Origin: Bimuria novae-zelandiae CBS 107.79
Lineage: Eukaryota > Ascomycota > Dothideomycetes > Pleosporales > Didymosphaeriaceae
Assembly (NCBI GenBank): GCA_010015655.1
Contig: ML976772.1
Span: 128,600 to 192,599, forward strand
Length of the DNA: 64,000 nt
Direction of reading: 5' to 3'
Part shown: positions 23,121-35,952 of the stretch, piece by piece
Layout of the letters: each line of letters opens with the position of its first letter
Numbering within the stretch: the first letter of the stretch is position 1
Position numbers and translations under genes: made by a program
Notes under the pieces: generated by a model
Databases searched by the model: none
Told to the model about the DNA's origin: nothing
Seen by the model: the letters and a program-made list of their open reading frames with translations, nothing else

Positions 23121-23589
23121 ACTCGTACTTTTGTAGAGAGTTTTCGTCGTTCTATGTATTGGGGTGGGGGTGTATAGTGTAATGTAGAAGGTACAGTGCA
23201 TGTGGTCTTGGTGATACTAGAGACCTGGAAGATAGTTAAAGGCATTTTGCTATGTTTGAGCTTGTTTTGTAAGAAGGCTATGTAGAGCTTCATGAGTCGC
23301 CGATATAAGGACTTCAGTTCAAGTTCCTCTTCATCACCATTAAGAGTCCTGCAAGGACATTCGGGAGGCAGGCATGATCTGTAGCACAAGCGTTACAGTT
23401 CCAGCAACGGGTGGGAAATTGAAAAGAGACTCGAGGAGCGGAGACTGCTATATTCATAGCGAAGCGCTCGGAAAATTACAGTCAAAGGTGCAGCAATGCT
23501 TCGCTACAAATTGCGGTAACGCTACATAGAACTCATATACACCCATACTTCATACAACCATGCCTGGAGACACTCTCTCCTATCAGATG
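23121..23589. other. convergent intergenic region
   Basis: Shared 3' flank of the epoxide hydrolase (+) and CAP protein (-) genes. No other feature is seen. Confidence 0.5.
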
Positions 23590-24578
23590 CTACAGCCACC
23601 ACATCGCCGCCCAAACAGCAACCCCCGCGGCCCACACGACGCCGCCCACCTCCAGTCTCACGCCCGCGCTGCAATCCCCTCCTTGTGGACACTCCTTCGG
23701 CTTATCGGGCTCTTCCTTGGGCACGTCTGGGTCGCTCGGGCCGTCAGGCTGCTCGTCTTCCGGGACCTGCTCTTGCACGTTCTGAACGAAGGCGCCGATG
23801 ACGTTGCCGGGAGGGTAGTATTCGCAGACGACGAACCTGTCATATCCGTTACCTTCTCTCATCCCATCAAGAGTATAATAACAACGAAGGAATGAAAACG
23901 GTGATGGACGTGAGGGTGAAGGAGAAACTCACCACCCCGGCGCCTCCCCATCGTCTTTGCCGTTACACTCCGTCCGCCCACAACCCATCGTCTTTGTGCC
24001 TTTCCACACGAGCTGCGTGAAGTGGCCCGTCTCGTGCCTACACCCACCTCGGATTAGCTCCAGCCCAGTCGATCTGCCCCCAGAAGGGTCCCCCCAGAGA
24101 AAGCAAAGCATCCACTCACGTAAACTCCCCGGCTTTAAAATCATAGTCCACCCTCTCATGCCCCCACGCGATAATACTCTGCGACGCATTCGGATACCCC
24201 GACGCGAGGTTCTCGCCGCTCGGTCCGCCCTACAACACCCATACACGTTAACCACCATCTTCTGCTTCCCTGTCACAGGGAATAAGGGGAGCTTACCGAA
24301 TGCTTAAACTCGCACTTCTCACTCCACTCCCCTGCAAACTCCGCCAACGACTCGTTCCACTGCACCGCCGTCGCGTTGTGCTGTTTACGATATGTGTTCG
24401 TCACGTTGAGCACTGTGTTGCGGAAGACGTCGTCGTCGGTGTAGTCTTTTGCGCTGGGGGGCGTATCGGCTCTTTCTACTTTCGCACTTGAGCTGAACCA
24501 GCCTGCAGAAGGGGATGCAGACGTGTGCTGGTTGTGAAGGAGGAGCACTAGCGCTGCTGGAAAACCGAAGAGGCGCAT
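23590..24578 (-). CDS. secreted CAP/SCP (PR-1-like) domain protein
   Basis: Four exons: 24297-24578, 24120-24229, 23933-24037 and 23590-23836 (introns 67, 82 and 96 nt), 247 residues. N-terminal signal peptide MRLFGFPAALVLLLHNQ. CAP domain landmarks appear in order: VFRNTVLNVTNTYRKQHNA, WNESLAEFAGEWSEKCEF, SGENLA, WGHERVDYDF, the CAP1 signature GHFTQLVWKGT, MGCGRTEC, and the CAP2 signature VVCEYYPPGNV. Conserved Cys and His are present. After the domain comes a Pro/Asp/Glu-rich linker and a hydrophobic C-terminal tail (VGGVVWAAGVAVWAA), which suggests a GPI signal or membrane anchor. Fungal CAP proteins bind sterols or lipids and some act at host surfaces; the role here is not known. The last acceptor (gacag at 23837) was chosen because a nearer one gives a stop. 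Confidence 0.87.
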
Positions 24579-25312
24579 TTCGTCTCGGGATAACTGAGTC
24601 TGCCGATGTTCGTTGTATGCTCCGCCTTGGTCTGGTTTGGTGTGTGTACGGTATCCGTCTTCTCTCGTAGTGGTAGCCCTTTCTCAGTATAATCTCACCC
24701 TCAAATTCTCTTTATCAACTCGCAATGTACAACGTTATCTCCTCTTGTAAACTCTCCCAGTGTTTTGTCTTCCCACAGATTGATGCATGTGGAACGCCCC
24801 AACAAGTGATACAAACCCCTAATATAACTAAGTTGAATACAAAGACCATGCAGGACGCAAAAACAAGGCGTACAGGGATGCGCGCCTTGTTTCGCACCCG
24901 CCATTGCGTTGTGCGCTCAACGGCTATTCCGCTTTGATGACTATGTCCGCGTGTGCCTGGGTGGGCGCTTGCTGTGACGTACCGTCACGTGGTAGGCGGG
25001 CTTGGCGGTGATGATTCGCTTACGCCCGCCCTCCAACTACGAAAATTGCCTTGCGAGACGAGAGGGTCAAAGGAGAGTTATATTCGCTGCGTTAGCGTTT
25101 GGTATCTTGTAAGAGGGTAAGGCGTGGGGTCTGGTTACTTTAGTTTATACCGCGAAGACCTCGGGAGGAACACGGTGCCGTGAACAGCGAGTTGCTTTAA
25201 CATACAACGCGTATCTTATTCTCCATTGTGTTCTGAATCACTGCGCAGGAACGAATCTTTGTTTCGGGATATCTCAGGAGACCTCATCTACACACCCCCT
25301 TTATGCATCTCT
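24579..25312. other. intergenic
   Basis: Promoter side of the CAP gene and 3' flank of the glycosyltransferase gene. Nothing further is recognised. Confidence 0.5.
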
Positions 25313-27195
25313 CTACCAAACAATCCCCCTCCAATCAAACTCCCCATCAACATTCACCCAATTCTTCTCCCCAAACGCACTCTCCCACCCCATCATAACA
25401 GCCAAAATCCTACACCCCACACTACTCACCGTGCACACCACGGTATCCGCCTTCCCCACAACCGCCAAATCCATCAAATACGCGCGCCCCACGAGCTCCC
25501 GCAGACTGCGCGCCGCCTCGGGCACATTCGCCGGGTCGTGCACCACCTGCGCGTCCTTTGACGGCTGGCCTAGGCTGAAAAACACGTCTCGGTAGAAACC
25601 GCCTTCCCAGCCCGTGATCTCGTCGATCCAGGGGTTCTTCTTGCCCTGGGCGGCCTCGAGCGCGGCTTTCGTCGCGAGCACAATGCGGTCCTGCGCACGC
25701 ACGCTGTTGGGGCCCAGCTCGCCGGATTCGTACACGGTCGGGTCGTCCGAGGCGAGTACGAGTTTCGACGACGTGTGGCGCGCGAACAACGTGCTGGCTT
25801 CTACGCTTTGCTGACGCTTGGCCTTGGTGTTGGCGTTCTCGATGCGCTCGATGTATAGGTCGCGCGCCGTGTCCATGTATCGGTCGAGCGGGATGTAGTC
25901 TTTTTGGTACTGGAATTCGTAAGGGTGCTTGTCGCCGCGGCGGACGTGGATGCCGATGCTGATGCCGCCTTCTTGGGTGATGGGGCCGTAGAGCGTGTGT
26001 GCGCGGTCAAGCACGTAGGTTGCGTCGTCGGCGCGGAGCTTGAACAGGGCTTCGTAGCCGGTGCGAAGGAGGGCGAAGATCTTGTGTTGGCGCTGCACGT
26101 ACTGCTTCGTGGGGTCCTCCCATTCTTCTGTGAAGGCGTGGCCGAAGGCCGAGGTTACGGTGGCCCCGGAGACGACAAGGTGGCGCGCTGTGTGTGGGCA
26201 AGGCGTCATCTGGGTCGGAGGAGGAGGGCGGCATCCTGCGGCGGGCGGGGGGAGGAAGAAGGTGGAGTATTTGCCGTAGGGCCTGTGTGAAGTCAGTGAC
26301 AGATGGTCGTGATGAGATGTAGGAGAACCCACCATCGAGTGTCGTCGATGAAAAAGGTACGATTCTCGGCCATCGCAAGGCCGTACGACATCCACAGACG
26401 CAGCAACGTGTTACCGAAGCCAGCATCGTTCGTCTCCATGACAAACGTCAACGTCTTATCACACACCTTCTCCCCATCCGTAGACTCCTTATTCGCAATG
26501 GCGCTATCATCCACGAAGCCCTTCGGCCTCTCCCCCGTCACCGTCGAATGAGGCAGTAGAGCCTGTGCCTCCGCATCTCCAATATCAATGTAGTACTGAT
26601 CTTTCTGATAGTAGCCTAGCATCCTTCTTGCAATGCCACTGTTGGCCTGGGCCTCCTCCTGCAGCTGCTTCGACATCTCCATTGACTGGGTGCAAATATC
26701 GCGATAGTGCTGCGGCTGGAGCGGAAATTCGTACTTGGCCGGTATCGACACCGTCCACCGCGGCTTCCCTTTCGTATCCTGCACAATCACCGCCGATGGC
26801 TCCTCAGGCAGAAGGTTTCCCCCCACCATCTCCCACTCCCCAGGATCCTCTGCATATTCCGAGGCCTGCTGATGGTTCGCGTAGATCCGGCGTATAATGA
26901 GCCACATCAGTATAGCCACACCGCAGCAGCTGATCAGCAGCCTCTTCACCAGTCTTGTGTGGCTCGCCGGGGACGTCTTCTTCCCATGGCGAGGAATCAA
27001 AGAAGGGAGACTGGGACTCGGTGGCGGGGAAGGGCTCAGTAGGCCTCTCCTGCTCGCAAGGCCAGGGCTCAGCAGCGTCGCCGATGTAATGGATGGGCTG
27101 AGCTGCGAGTACGACGCCGTCGATCCGACCGTCAAGTTATTCGGATTCCGTCGCGCGTGCATCTTCTTGAATGTTTGTGTCGCCTGGCCGAGCAT
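25313..27195 (-). CDS. type II membrane glycosyltransferase, GT23 (alpha-1,6-fucosyltransferase)-like
   Basis: Two exons, 26333-27195 and 25313-26282 (50-nt intron, phase 2), 610 residues. Topology is Golgi type II: cytosolic Ser/Pro-rich N terminus, one TM segment (RLLISCCGVAILMWLIIRRI, about 87-106), then a lumenal domain. FVMETNDAGFGNTLLRLWMS and NRTFFIDDTRW-PYGKY are joined across the intron. The block GIHVRRGDKHP (about 398-408) is the donor-binding signature of alpha-1,6-fucosyltransferases and NodZ. A further block is LVLASDDPTVYE, and VVCTVSSVGCRILAVMMGW lies near the end. Fold and signature support a GDP-sugar transferase; fucose as the donor is inference, since many fungi lack core fucose. 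The ATG at 27195 was chosen because it precedes the conserved N terminus; the frame is open further upstream. Confidence 0.8.
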
Positions 27196-29141
27196 GGCGG
27201 CGCTCTCTAAATCCAACCTGGCCCTGCAGGTTCTGTATATGTCGACTTCTCTTCGACTTCGAAAACGGGTACGGAAACGGCGCAGTGGTGTAAGGAGTGT
27301 ATGAAAAGAGTAAACGATATCAAAACGCAAACACGCAAAGGAAGGTAAGAAACGAACAGCGCTGGCTCGCTCAGCGCACACTCTTGCAATAGCACAAACC
27401 TACACTCTTGCAGAACGAGTGGACGAGTGTCGAAAGCGCAATCCTCGCTCAGGACTTGACAGACAGCAGTGCGAAATTCGTCTCACGTTGACACCAAACC
27501 CGAAACACCCCAGCGCGCGAGATCTCCATCCAGGAATCCTGCACGAAAAAGCCGAGGAGCAGCACACCCGCACGAGCAAAATGAGTCGCGTTGACGGAGA
27601 ATCCTCGAAAACCCCCTCTTCCTTCCAGCGGAAAGATGGGCTCAATATCGAAAAGGGGAAAAATGTTGTCGACGCATGAACCCGCTGAAGCTCACAGCGT
27701 CTGAGCAGGCGGGGCCCACGGGCGAAAGCGACGGCCACCGATTAGGCGTCCAGCTCCCAACACCGTGTTTCAACTCTGTCGATCAGATGCTAGATCTTCG
27801 CCTACCATCTTGCCTGCTGCCCTGCGTCTTTCCCCTACGGCCAGCTCGTCCTCACCACAATTTCTCACACGACTCATAGAGTTTACTCATCTCGTGAAGA
27901 GCACCCCTCACAGGTTTCGTCTACCAGATACGGGCATCTCAAGCCAGTAACTCGAGCGAGATTTCCACAGAGACCGAGCGCGTGCTCGTGTAAAGTTGGC
28001 CCGCCTGAAACACCCCGGCAAGGGCTGCAACCGCAAATGTCTCGCGCCGATCCAACCCCAAAGGAGGATGGCGCACCCTTCCCTTCCCTGCCCCGCCTCG
28101 CCTCGCCCGGCGCCGCCGGACTCCGGCACCAACCACACTTGACGACTCGCCTGCTCAACGGGTGCGCCATGTCTAGCGGCACGGAGCCCTCGCATTCGGC
28201 CGCTGGGAAATTGTATCCCACTGTGCACAGCGCTTGCTGGGCGTCTCGCGAAACGCGTTTGCATAACTGTTCAATCCCATTGTGATTTGACTGCTCAATC
28301 GGAGACTCACCATAGCTGGTAGGTAAGTTGACATCCTGGACCTGATGAAGGGAGAAGAGGGAAAGGGATATGCACTCTATCCCTCACGCCGCGGAGTCCC
28401 AAAAGCAGCAGGTGATTCTGGTAAATGAAGGACATGTGTCATGTTGTATTCAGATATCCCATCTTATTTTAATCCTCACCAGACACAATACCTACAACAC
28501 ACCGAGCACCCCACTTTAGCATGAAGAAGGGGACAGGGAACCTCGGTTTTCGCGAAAAGAAGAAAAAAGGAGCACAGGGTATCAAATCAACTCGCTCCCC
28601 ATACGCACCTACGCCAGCCCCAATCCCGCACAAAAGAAAACTCCCCGCAATCCAGACGCGCAGGAAGATACAGGTACAGTCCGCGCGTCCGCGCCCTAAG
28701 CCTAGTAAGACAGGTGGTGAAGAAAAAGAAAACCACAAAAGGGACGTATATCCAGTAGCGGATATAAAGCGCTGTGGCGGGCCGAATGTCGGTCACAAAA
28801 CCATGACTTGAGGCACAACCTCAAAAGCGCCCTGAAAACGCCTTGCGAAAAGAAAAAAACACATGGGAGATGCGGATGCCATCGTACACCGTACATGTGT
28901 GAACATTATACGCTCCATCATTTGCGTCTCTTGCGTCGTTCATCCATGTATGTATGTCTTGCGACTGATTTCCTCTTTTGTGGTAATTGGTAACGAAGTA
29001 GCGAAATAGAAGGAAGGGGGCGTCTGAACCGTGTGCAAGCGCTACACGCACGCCCTTGCATTGCACGACCTTTATGCCGTGCAGTCGTCATGTATTACTC
29101 ATACTGGGGTAGCACAGTGTATGTAGTCAAACTGCCGTCGT
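27196..29141. other. intergenic
   Basis: About 1.9 kb. It holds the upstream region of the glycosyltransferase gene (minus strand) and the 3' flank of the kinesin gene. Short frames on both strands lack conserved motifs. No RNA gene or repeat was seen. Confidence 0.5.
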
Positions 29142-32127
29142 TCAGCTGGTCTCGCTGACGAGAACCTCGTTCACAGGACGGAGGTTGCCGCTGCAGCGCG
29201 TGCCGCCGCTTGCACTCGCACTTGCGTCGCCTGGCAGACTACTCCGTCGTATCCTGTCGACGCTGGTGCGCACCGAATCGACCTGTTTCGAGATCATCTC
29301 GTCGAGCATGCGAGTCACATCATCAATCGGTCGCTCGGTTCTGGAGTTGAGCGAGAAGCTCCGCGGACTAGTGGTTGCTGGCGATCCTTTCCCCAGTATG
29401 CTACCGGTGCTGCATTCGCTTCGCTGCTGCGATGTCCTCCGGCTTCCTGGTGATCCATCGCTGCCAAGCTCCTGTGCCGCCTCGTTCTTTTTACGCGCTG
29501 ATGTCAGCGCTGCGATCATTCGCTCCTTGTCCTCCAATTGTGCTCGTAGGCTGGAGATTTCGGCATCCTTTTCTGCGATCGTTGCTGCTGTACCACCGTC
29601 CTCACTGCCTCCACGGGAAAGTGACATGGACACACGGGAATGACTGGTTCTCCGAGCCTGAAGTAGCCTCCTCTCTAATGTGGCAATGTAGCGATTCTTG
29701 TCCGCCAGATCGGATTGTAGCGACTGAATTTGGGCAGCTTGACTCGCTGTACCGTCGCCATTGTCACCCAGCGAGTCCTCATCTTCGTCACCATCCATGC
29801 CATTAGGCAGTAGGGTGGTTTGGGAGCCACGCTTCGGAATCTCGACTGTATGATGGCTTGATGACGACCGGACCGACACTGGTCGAAAGTCGCTCATGGT
29901 CGAACCACGTTGTAGACTCATCGAAGAGAACGACCGGCCATTGTTGACGCCTAAAGATTTCGAACTCAGAATCAGACGATTTAAATGTTCGATGCGTTCC
30001 TTCAACGCTGTTCTCGCAAGCTGCATCTCGAGCATCTGCTCCTCGTGTCGCTGCCTGTCTTCTAGTTCTCTTGCCTTCTCTTCCACTTCGTCCTTCTCTT
30101 GCTCTTCATGCGTAGACTGTGTCTCTTTTGCTTTGTTTTGCTCTTCGAGTTGCTTCCGCAGCTCTTGGATCTCCACACGATACCGGTCAAGGAGCGCTCG
30201 GCTTCCGGCGTCACCACCAGCACCCTGCGACTCCTCTGCCTTCTTTGCGTGGCTGACGATGTTGTTCTTTGCGCGCGAAGCAAACTTCAGCGTGCTCAGA
30301 GTTTCGCCAATGTGCGTGGTGTTGGCAGCAATGCTGCCACTAGCACCAATCTGGATCGTACACAGGATACTCACAAGCGACCCTCCAGAAAGAGCAGGTT
30401 GTAGAAGACGAGTGAGCTTGCTATCCCGATAAGGCAAGTGCTTCTCTTTGCCCGTCTTGTCCTTGTCCGGCGTTGCTTTCTCCTTGTCACTGGACAGTCG
30501 CGCAATGACTGTACCCAAGGTAAGCAGACTCTTGTTAATATGAGAGCCCTCTGTCCGCCTCTCTTTGTTGTCGGCGGCCTTTTCAGATCCAGCCAAGTCG
30601 ATGAGGCTTAGGGTGGATACACGAACACCACCCGGTGTAATCGCCGTTCGCCTGGAATCCTTGAGGCTACCGGCCGCCGTGCGCTCACGGCTTTCTACGA
30701 CAATCTGGACGACTGCGTGACTTCGCGAACTTCTCGCGTTGAACTGCGTCCCTGCTACTCGCCGTGCATTGTCTCCACGAGCAATGACCCTCAACAACTG
30801 GGTCGGGCTTTGGACGATCTCTTCCTTGAGCGGAGTTGCATAAACTCCGCGCTTACTGTCCTCTCTCAGTTTAATCTCCTCCTGGGCGCCAGGCTGACCG
30901 TTGGCTCCTATTATAGGTCCGGCTAGCAGATCATGGATCTTTTCGTTGTAGATCTCTAGATAGCTGACCCGAAGCAGAAATTCACGATGCGGTGTCTCGC
31001 GAATATATGAGAAAATGTCGGTAATGGCCAATGGTATCACGCCCGGGTTCGTGGCCGTCCCTTGCATGGAGAATGTCTTACCCGTCCCGGTCATGCCGTA
31101 GGCGAACACGGTGCCGTGGTAACCCTCCATGACCCGGCGAACCAGCCGCTTCGCAGCTGCGTCGTATACGCGGGCGTTGTTGTCCTGGGTGTCGAACACG
31201 TTATCTGTATCATCACCAATTAGCCAGTGGTGCAATTTCATGCATCATGCTGTGCCACGTACCGTAGTAATAATCGCCCCCTTCCCTTCCTCTATATGCA
31301 ATGAGTGCCTTCTTGCCGCTGATTTCCCACTCAACCTCTTGCTTTGAGTCTTTGGTGCCAGCGTCAGGCCGCACTCGCACACTTACAAGCACATTGCCCT
31401 TTCCATCTTTTTGCGTCGCACTGTCCGCTGCCATGGCGTTCGCTCCTGTGTGACCCCGCGCGTCGTCGTCGCCCACGTCCTCGAATGTAGTTGCGCTCGT
31501 TGCGTAGGACCCCTGGGCGGATGAATTCCGGCTCTGCGGCGGTGACGGCAGACTTAAGTGGGCCCCGTTCTCCACTGCCAGCGACTCGCCACTGCCGTTG
31601 AGCAAACTAGGCGGGGAAAGCGCCGACTTCCCTAGCAGTCCACGGGCTCCAACATTCGAGACCCGCGGAGTGGTTTTCTTTAGGCTCGTCCGCCTGGCTG
31701 GCATGATTGGGGGCTTGAAGCCAGGCGCGATTCTCGAATCCACCGACTCGCCGTTTGGTGTCGAGCTCGCCGACAGCGGGCTGGGCGGGTGGCTCCCTAT
31801 CCTGCTCGCGTGTTTGGGCGGTTGTGGAAATGCGCCGATGCTGACCGTCTTCCGCAGCGATTTTCCCGGCGGCAGCGGGCCCGTGGGCGAGTCGGTCGTG
31901 GTGAGGGTCGGAACGTTGGAGGCGGAGTTTGTGTGGCCCTTCGGCAGTGGGCGCTGTGGCAGGGCCGACGAGGAAACAGCCCTGCTGTTCGGCAGCGAGG
32001 TGGGCGATGAACGCGAGGCAGGCGTGATGTTTGAAACGCGCGACTTTGGGACTGGCAGCGAAGGCAGTGGGCCCGTTGGGGGCGCAATCGATGGGCGCGA
32101 CGGTCGCGGGAGCGTGTGGCTCGTCAT
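29142..32127 (-). CDS. kinesin-7 (Kip2/KipA/CENP-E-like) motor protein
   Basis: Two exons, 31263-32127 and 29142-31204 (58-nt intron, phase 1), 975 residues. A disordered Ser/Pro-rich N-terminal extension (about 240 residues) precedes the motor. Motor motifs: VLVSVRVRPD at the start, intron junction GDYYY-DNVFDTQ, P-loop AYGMTGTGKTFSM, switch I NARSSRSHAVVQI, switch II LIDLAGSEKAADN, and HLPYRDSKLTRLLQPALSGG. The neck and stalk are coiled coil (ELRKQLEEQNKAKE, QLARTALKERIEHLNRLIL, ADKNRYIATLERRLLQARR). The basic N-terminal extension plus motor order fits fungal Kip2/KipA, plus-end-directed kinesins that carry dynein or CLIP-170-type cargo on microtubules for polarised growth. Family assignment is firm, and Kip2/KipA is the likeliest orthologue. 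Confidence 0.88.
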
Positions 32128-33963
32128 CTTTGCTGATTATTTTACTTTTTCGTGGTGAGATTGGCGATTGCGAGGCTCCGAGCGCGGTCCTCAGTCTCGA
32201 CACCCTATTTTGGCAGGCGCTACAGCGCATTCATATCCTGCCTGCTTTCTGCTGGACCCCAGGACGTCAACCGCGTTACCGTCTGAGGAAGCAGCGTCCC
32301 GTGCTGCGCGTTGCAGCTCTGTCTGGTGTGGGTGGTGTCGTTTGTTGTGTCACAGGCGGGCGGGGAGGAACCCAGTGCGCGCGCGGCCGAGTAAGCTCGC
32401 GTCGACAGTAAACGGGTGCTTGCAGACAGCAGGGTCCGTGGCTCGCCAATCTCCAGACCTGCACGCTGCTACACGTGATGTTGCGGTACGGGCGAGTAGA
32501 ACACTAAGGAGAGACTGGAAGGCTGAGAAGAAGCAACTGAGGGTCGACTGGCAACGAGAGGGAAAAGGAGCTTGGAGTGTGGAGCGTTGATTAACAGCCC
32601 GTCAGTGCAGTCCAGGCGTGCAGGGACTCGCGGACGTGCTGGGAAAAGTGGCTCGAGGGTTGGATCAACCCAAAGTGCGGAGAGGGGGGAAAGGGGCCGG
32701 CATGCGCACTGTGAGGACCATGCACAGGCGGTGGAGCAAAAGCAAATCGCAGGCCTCCACGCTCGAAAAGGGGTGATTTTCATTCAACAAATCGCAATGG
32801 GAACTGCCTGAGCAGTCCACAACTGACTCTTGCCCTGCGACCAGGTGCACGCACCCATCCATCTTGCAGATCGGAGAGCCGTAAAATCGACCAATCAATC
32901 GGTAGCGAACCGGTTATGTGCAAAGGAAGCCCGAAAGAACCACTCGGGCGCTGAAGAACTATCATTTTCCCAGCCAGTAGCACTTCTCCCACCACTTAAT
33001 CCGTAACGACCTTGTATCCTCGCCATCAACCTGGGAACAAGTGCGCATGAACTCGCAATCGAGCGAACCGTTACATGCAAACATACCCGCCGCTAGCCCT
33101 TCCTAGCCCTTTTTTTATTGCTCCAATCCCCTCCATGTTTTTGTGCCCAAAAGCCTGCAACCACGTACCGACTGCATGAGCCGACCACCAGCTACTATCG
33201 AATACGCCTACCACGCCACATGCCACAGCCCATCATGATTGGGAGCCGCCTCAATCTCCGGCACACGCTGCGGTCACCAACGCAAGAGGATGCGCGACCA
33301 GGGTCCCAATAATTGGTGGTATGTGCAGCACGCCAAGCTTCGTGATGAGGGATCTCTACGCTAGATAACGTCGTCCGTATGCGCCACGGCCCGCCATTGA
33401 CAACCGTCACAGCCTTAAGGCACTCGCGGAACATTGTCCGTTTGAAACTGCGCAACACGAACGAGGGTGTGGAGTTATTATTAGATCGAAAGAGTGGGGA
33501 CGGCACTGCTATACCGTACTGTGGTATTCAAACGTGTGTTGCGGCCCATGCGCGCCCCAGATCAAGACGGTTTCAATGGTCTTTGAGGCCCACGCGGATG
33601 TCGTCAGTGCCTATGTGATCAACTGGTGCTCTTCTAGAGCTGTCGCGGAGTTCACTAAACGTCGTCAACGAGCACAAGTGGAGCCCACGCACATGATAGC
33701 GCTGAGTGCGTTCTCGCGTCCTGTATAGTGTTCAACTCTCCATTCGTTCATCATGTCTGTGCGTTTGCCTATCTTCGAGCGAGAGTCTTCGTTGCACGCC
33801 AGACCCGCTGCCTTGGATACTCTCCGACATTGTTTAACCGTATAAAGACACTGTGATCCCGATGATCCGGTTGCAGATAATGCGTAGGTAACGTCGCCTC
33901 CATGACAAGATGGTCGTACTCCCATAGTAACATGCACTCTGGAAGTGTAACTGCGACAATCGC
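32128..33963. other. intergenic
   Basis: About 1.8 kb of unassigned sequence: upstream region of the kinesin gene and 3' flank of the membrane-protein gene. Nothing is recognised. Confidence 0.5.
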
Positions 33964-35952
33964 TTAGAGCGCGCCCCAGTCAAACGCTCGTGTACCTAGC
34001 CATGACACCGCCCAGTATTCGTAGACCCAAAGACCAAGGTCAAGCGCCAGTTCAAGCATACTGCAGAGTGCTAGGCGGGAGACAAACACGCCGACAGATT
34101 TCCAACGGAGGTCGGTTGGGAGGGCAAAAGCGTTATACACGCTTCGAGAACCAGCATGTTCTGCCCGGCCAGCAAGGTGATGCGAAGCGACCAATCTAAG
34201 CGCAACCAATTTGAGTGGCAGAGAAACTAGACGCGTGATCTGAGCCCTGCAGATAGAACCGATCATTGAGGACGGCTCTAGCGAGAGCTGTGAAACGCGA
34301 TGATACGGTAACACGCCCGATGTTCGCATCGGAACTGCAGAGACCATGTTGTGCTGGATCGGTGTTGGTGGACCAGATCCGGCTATTTCGGTATGAGAGG
34401 AGAGCACCTGGGGTGGGAGGCGGACCTCCATCTCTACCAATGGTCCACGTGTAGTTATCCGTATTCTCGGATCTGCATCGTTTTGGCTGGCTTCTGAAGC
34501 TGTAGGTGACAGAGGAGATGATGCGGGTGGCGAAGAAGGTAGTGCCTCGCTCAATGAGCTGATAGGCACAGTGATCGTCTCGGGCGCTTCAGGTTCCGGC
34601 GATACTGGTACATTCTGGGATCCTGCAGGAATCTCGCGCCTGCTGATGTTGCGGACATGACTCCCACCGACCTCAATGCTGCCACCATTTTGAATGCCAT
34701 GCGTGTGAGAGCCAACCAAGCTTGAATGTAAATATACGGAGGAATTTCCATTTCCCCAACCAATAAGTCCAAATAGCCTAGCAATGGCGTTGTGAACGAA
34801 GGTTGGCGGCTTCTTGCGTAGACCTAAGATGGAACTATCTCGCTCTCGCTTACCTTCCTCTGGACTGACCAGATCAGGGTTGGTCGGGCGAATGATTGTG
34901 GCCTCCATGGGCGCCGTGATGATTGCGTAGACCCAGCGGTCGAAGAAATTTTCTAAGCAGACAAAGACGAAAGGGGATGTTGCTAAAGCCTTGAAGAATT
35001 CCGCAGGTGACGCGAGCGCGCTGTAGTAGACCGACAAAGGTAGTAGCGGTGACTGCCCGGAGAACGGTAGGAAGGAGCCTAAGGGAGGTAACAGTGGTCT
35101 CGGAGGCACCAATCCAATACGCTGGAGGAAAGAATAGTAAGAAAATGGATAAAACAATAGTTCGAGCGAGATTCGGAAGCTGGATCCATCAGCTATCGAT
35201 GAGGAAAAAGAGCTGAGATGAACTTACGTAGCATGAAACGCTGCTCTCCATCGGCGATAAAAGTATCTTGATTTACGGCTTCCATGATGAATGAGTAATC
35301 GTTCAACGGGCCTCAGTATATGTGCCCCGTAAACAGTGGCTTGTACGCAAAGTTGATAGAGTGAACGAGCTAAAAACCCACTGTAAATCAAACTCCTTCC
35401 GGAAAGATGTCTCTCAGAGGAAACGATACTGGAAAAAGAATGGACAACGGGATAACGGAACGTCTACATCAATTGTAAGTTGGATCGCTCGGAGAACAGG
35501 GCAGGATGAGCGACATACTAGAAGCCTCTCCCTGATTGATCCGACCCACCAGGTGCACGCATTTTCGGTCAAAGTAGACGTGATGGCGACAGCGTGTCCC
35601 ACAGTATCCTCCTCTTCAAGCTCTCTCAACCGTTCCTCGTAAGAACCGGGAAGACTCTGGGAAGGGGAGCGGCGCCTCTCTACCACTCCGATTGATGCCA
35701 AAACATCATTCTGTGCCTCTCTGAGACGCCGGCCATGGTCATGAGCACGCTCTTGCTGTACCGAAGTGAGCTGCACATATTCAGAGGTCGAGGTGGTAGT
35801 CTGGGCTGGTTCAAAAGCCGACCGTCCCTGCCGTTGTTAGCCGTGGGACCAGCTGCGTTGGCTGAGCCGCATGTGGATGATAGATCCATGGATCCTGGGA
35901 CAACACGTGTGCTTACAAAAGCGATCTTGTTTAGGTACGCCTGGCGACCCAT
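33964..35952 (-). CDS. conserved fungal membrane-associated protein, function unknown
   Basis: Four exons reconstructed by frame: 35917-35952, 35519-35827, 35228-35463 and 33964-35179 (introns 89, 55 and 48 nt), 598 residues. N terminus MGRQAYLNKIAF, then EYVQLTSVQQERAHDHGRRL, REAQNDVLASIGVVERR and LPGSYEERLRELEEEDT. A membrane-prone middle follows: WWVGSIRERLL, then a block ending RRWRAAFHA that is spliced to FRISLELLFYPFSYYSFLQR, and FVFVCLENFFDRWVYA. A Ser/Pro-rich disordered stretch comes next, then two C-terminal hydrophobic segments (LVSLPLKLVALRLV; LALCSMLELALDLGLWVYEY). The layout suggests a multi-pass or peripheral membrane protein. I cannot name the family. The start codon lies 234 bp from the divergent UTP13 gene. 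The acceptor before FRISLELL (35180) was picked because the alternatives introduce stops. Confidence 0.7.

Noticed and set aside
22203..23201. Long antisense frame (332 codons) opposite the epoxide hydrolase
   Set aside because: Product of the GC-ending codon bias of the sense gene; Arg/Glu/Gly/Val repetitive composition and no domain.
35228..35285. Alternative start (ATG at 35285) for a separate gene joined to 35179
   Set aside because: The other frame through this exon continues a convincing upstream protein and joins with correct phase, so one gene is more likely.
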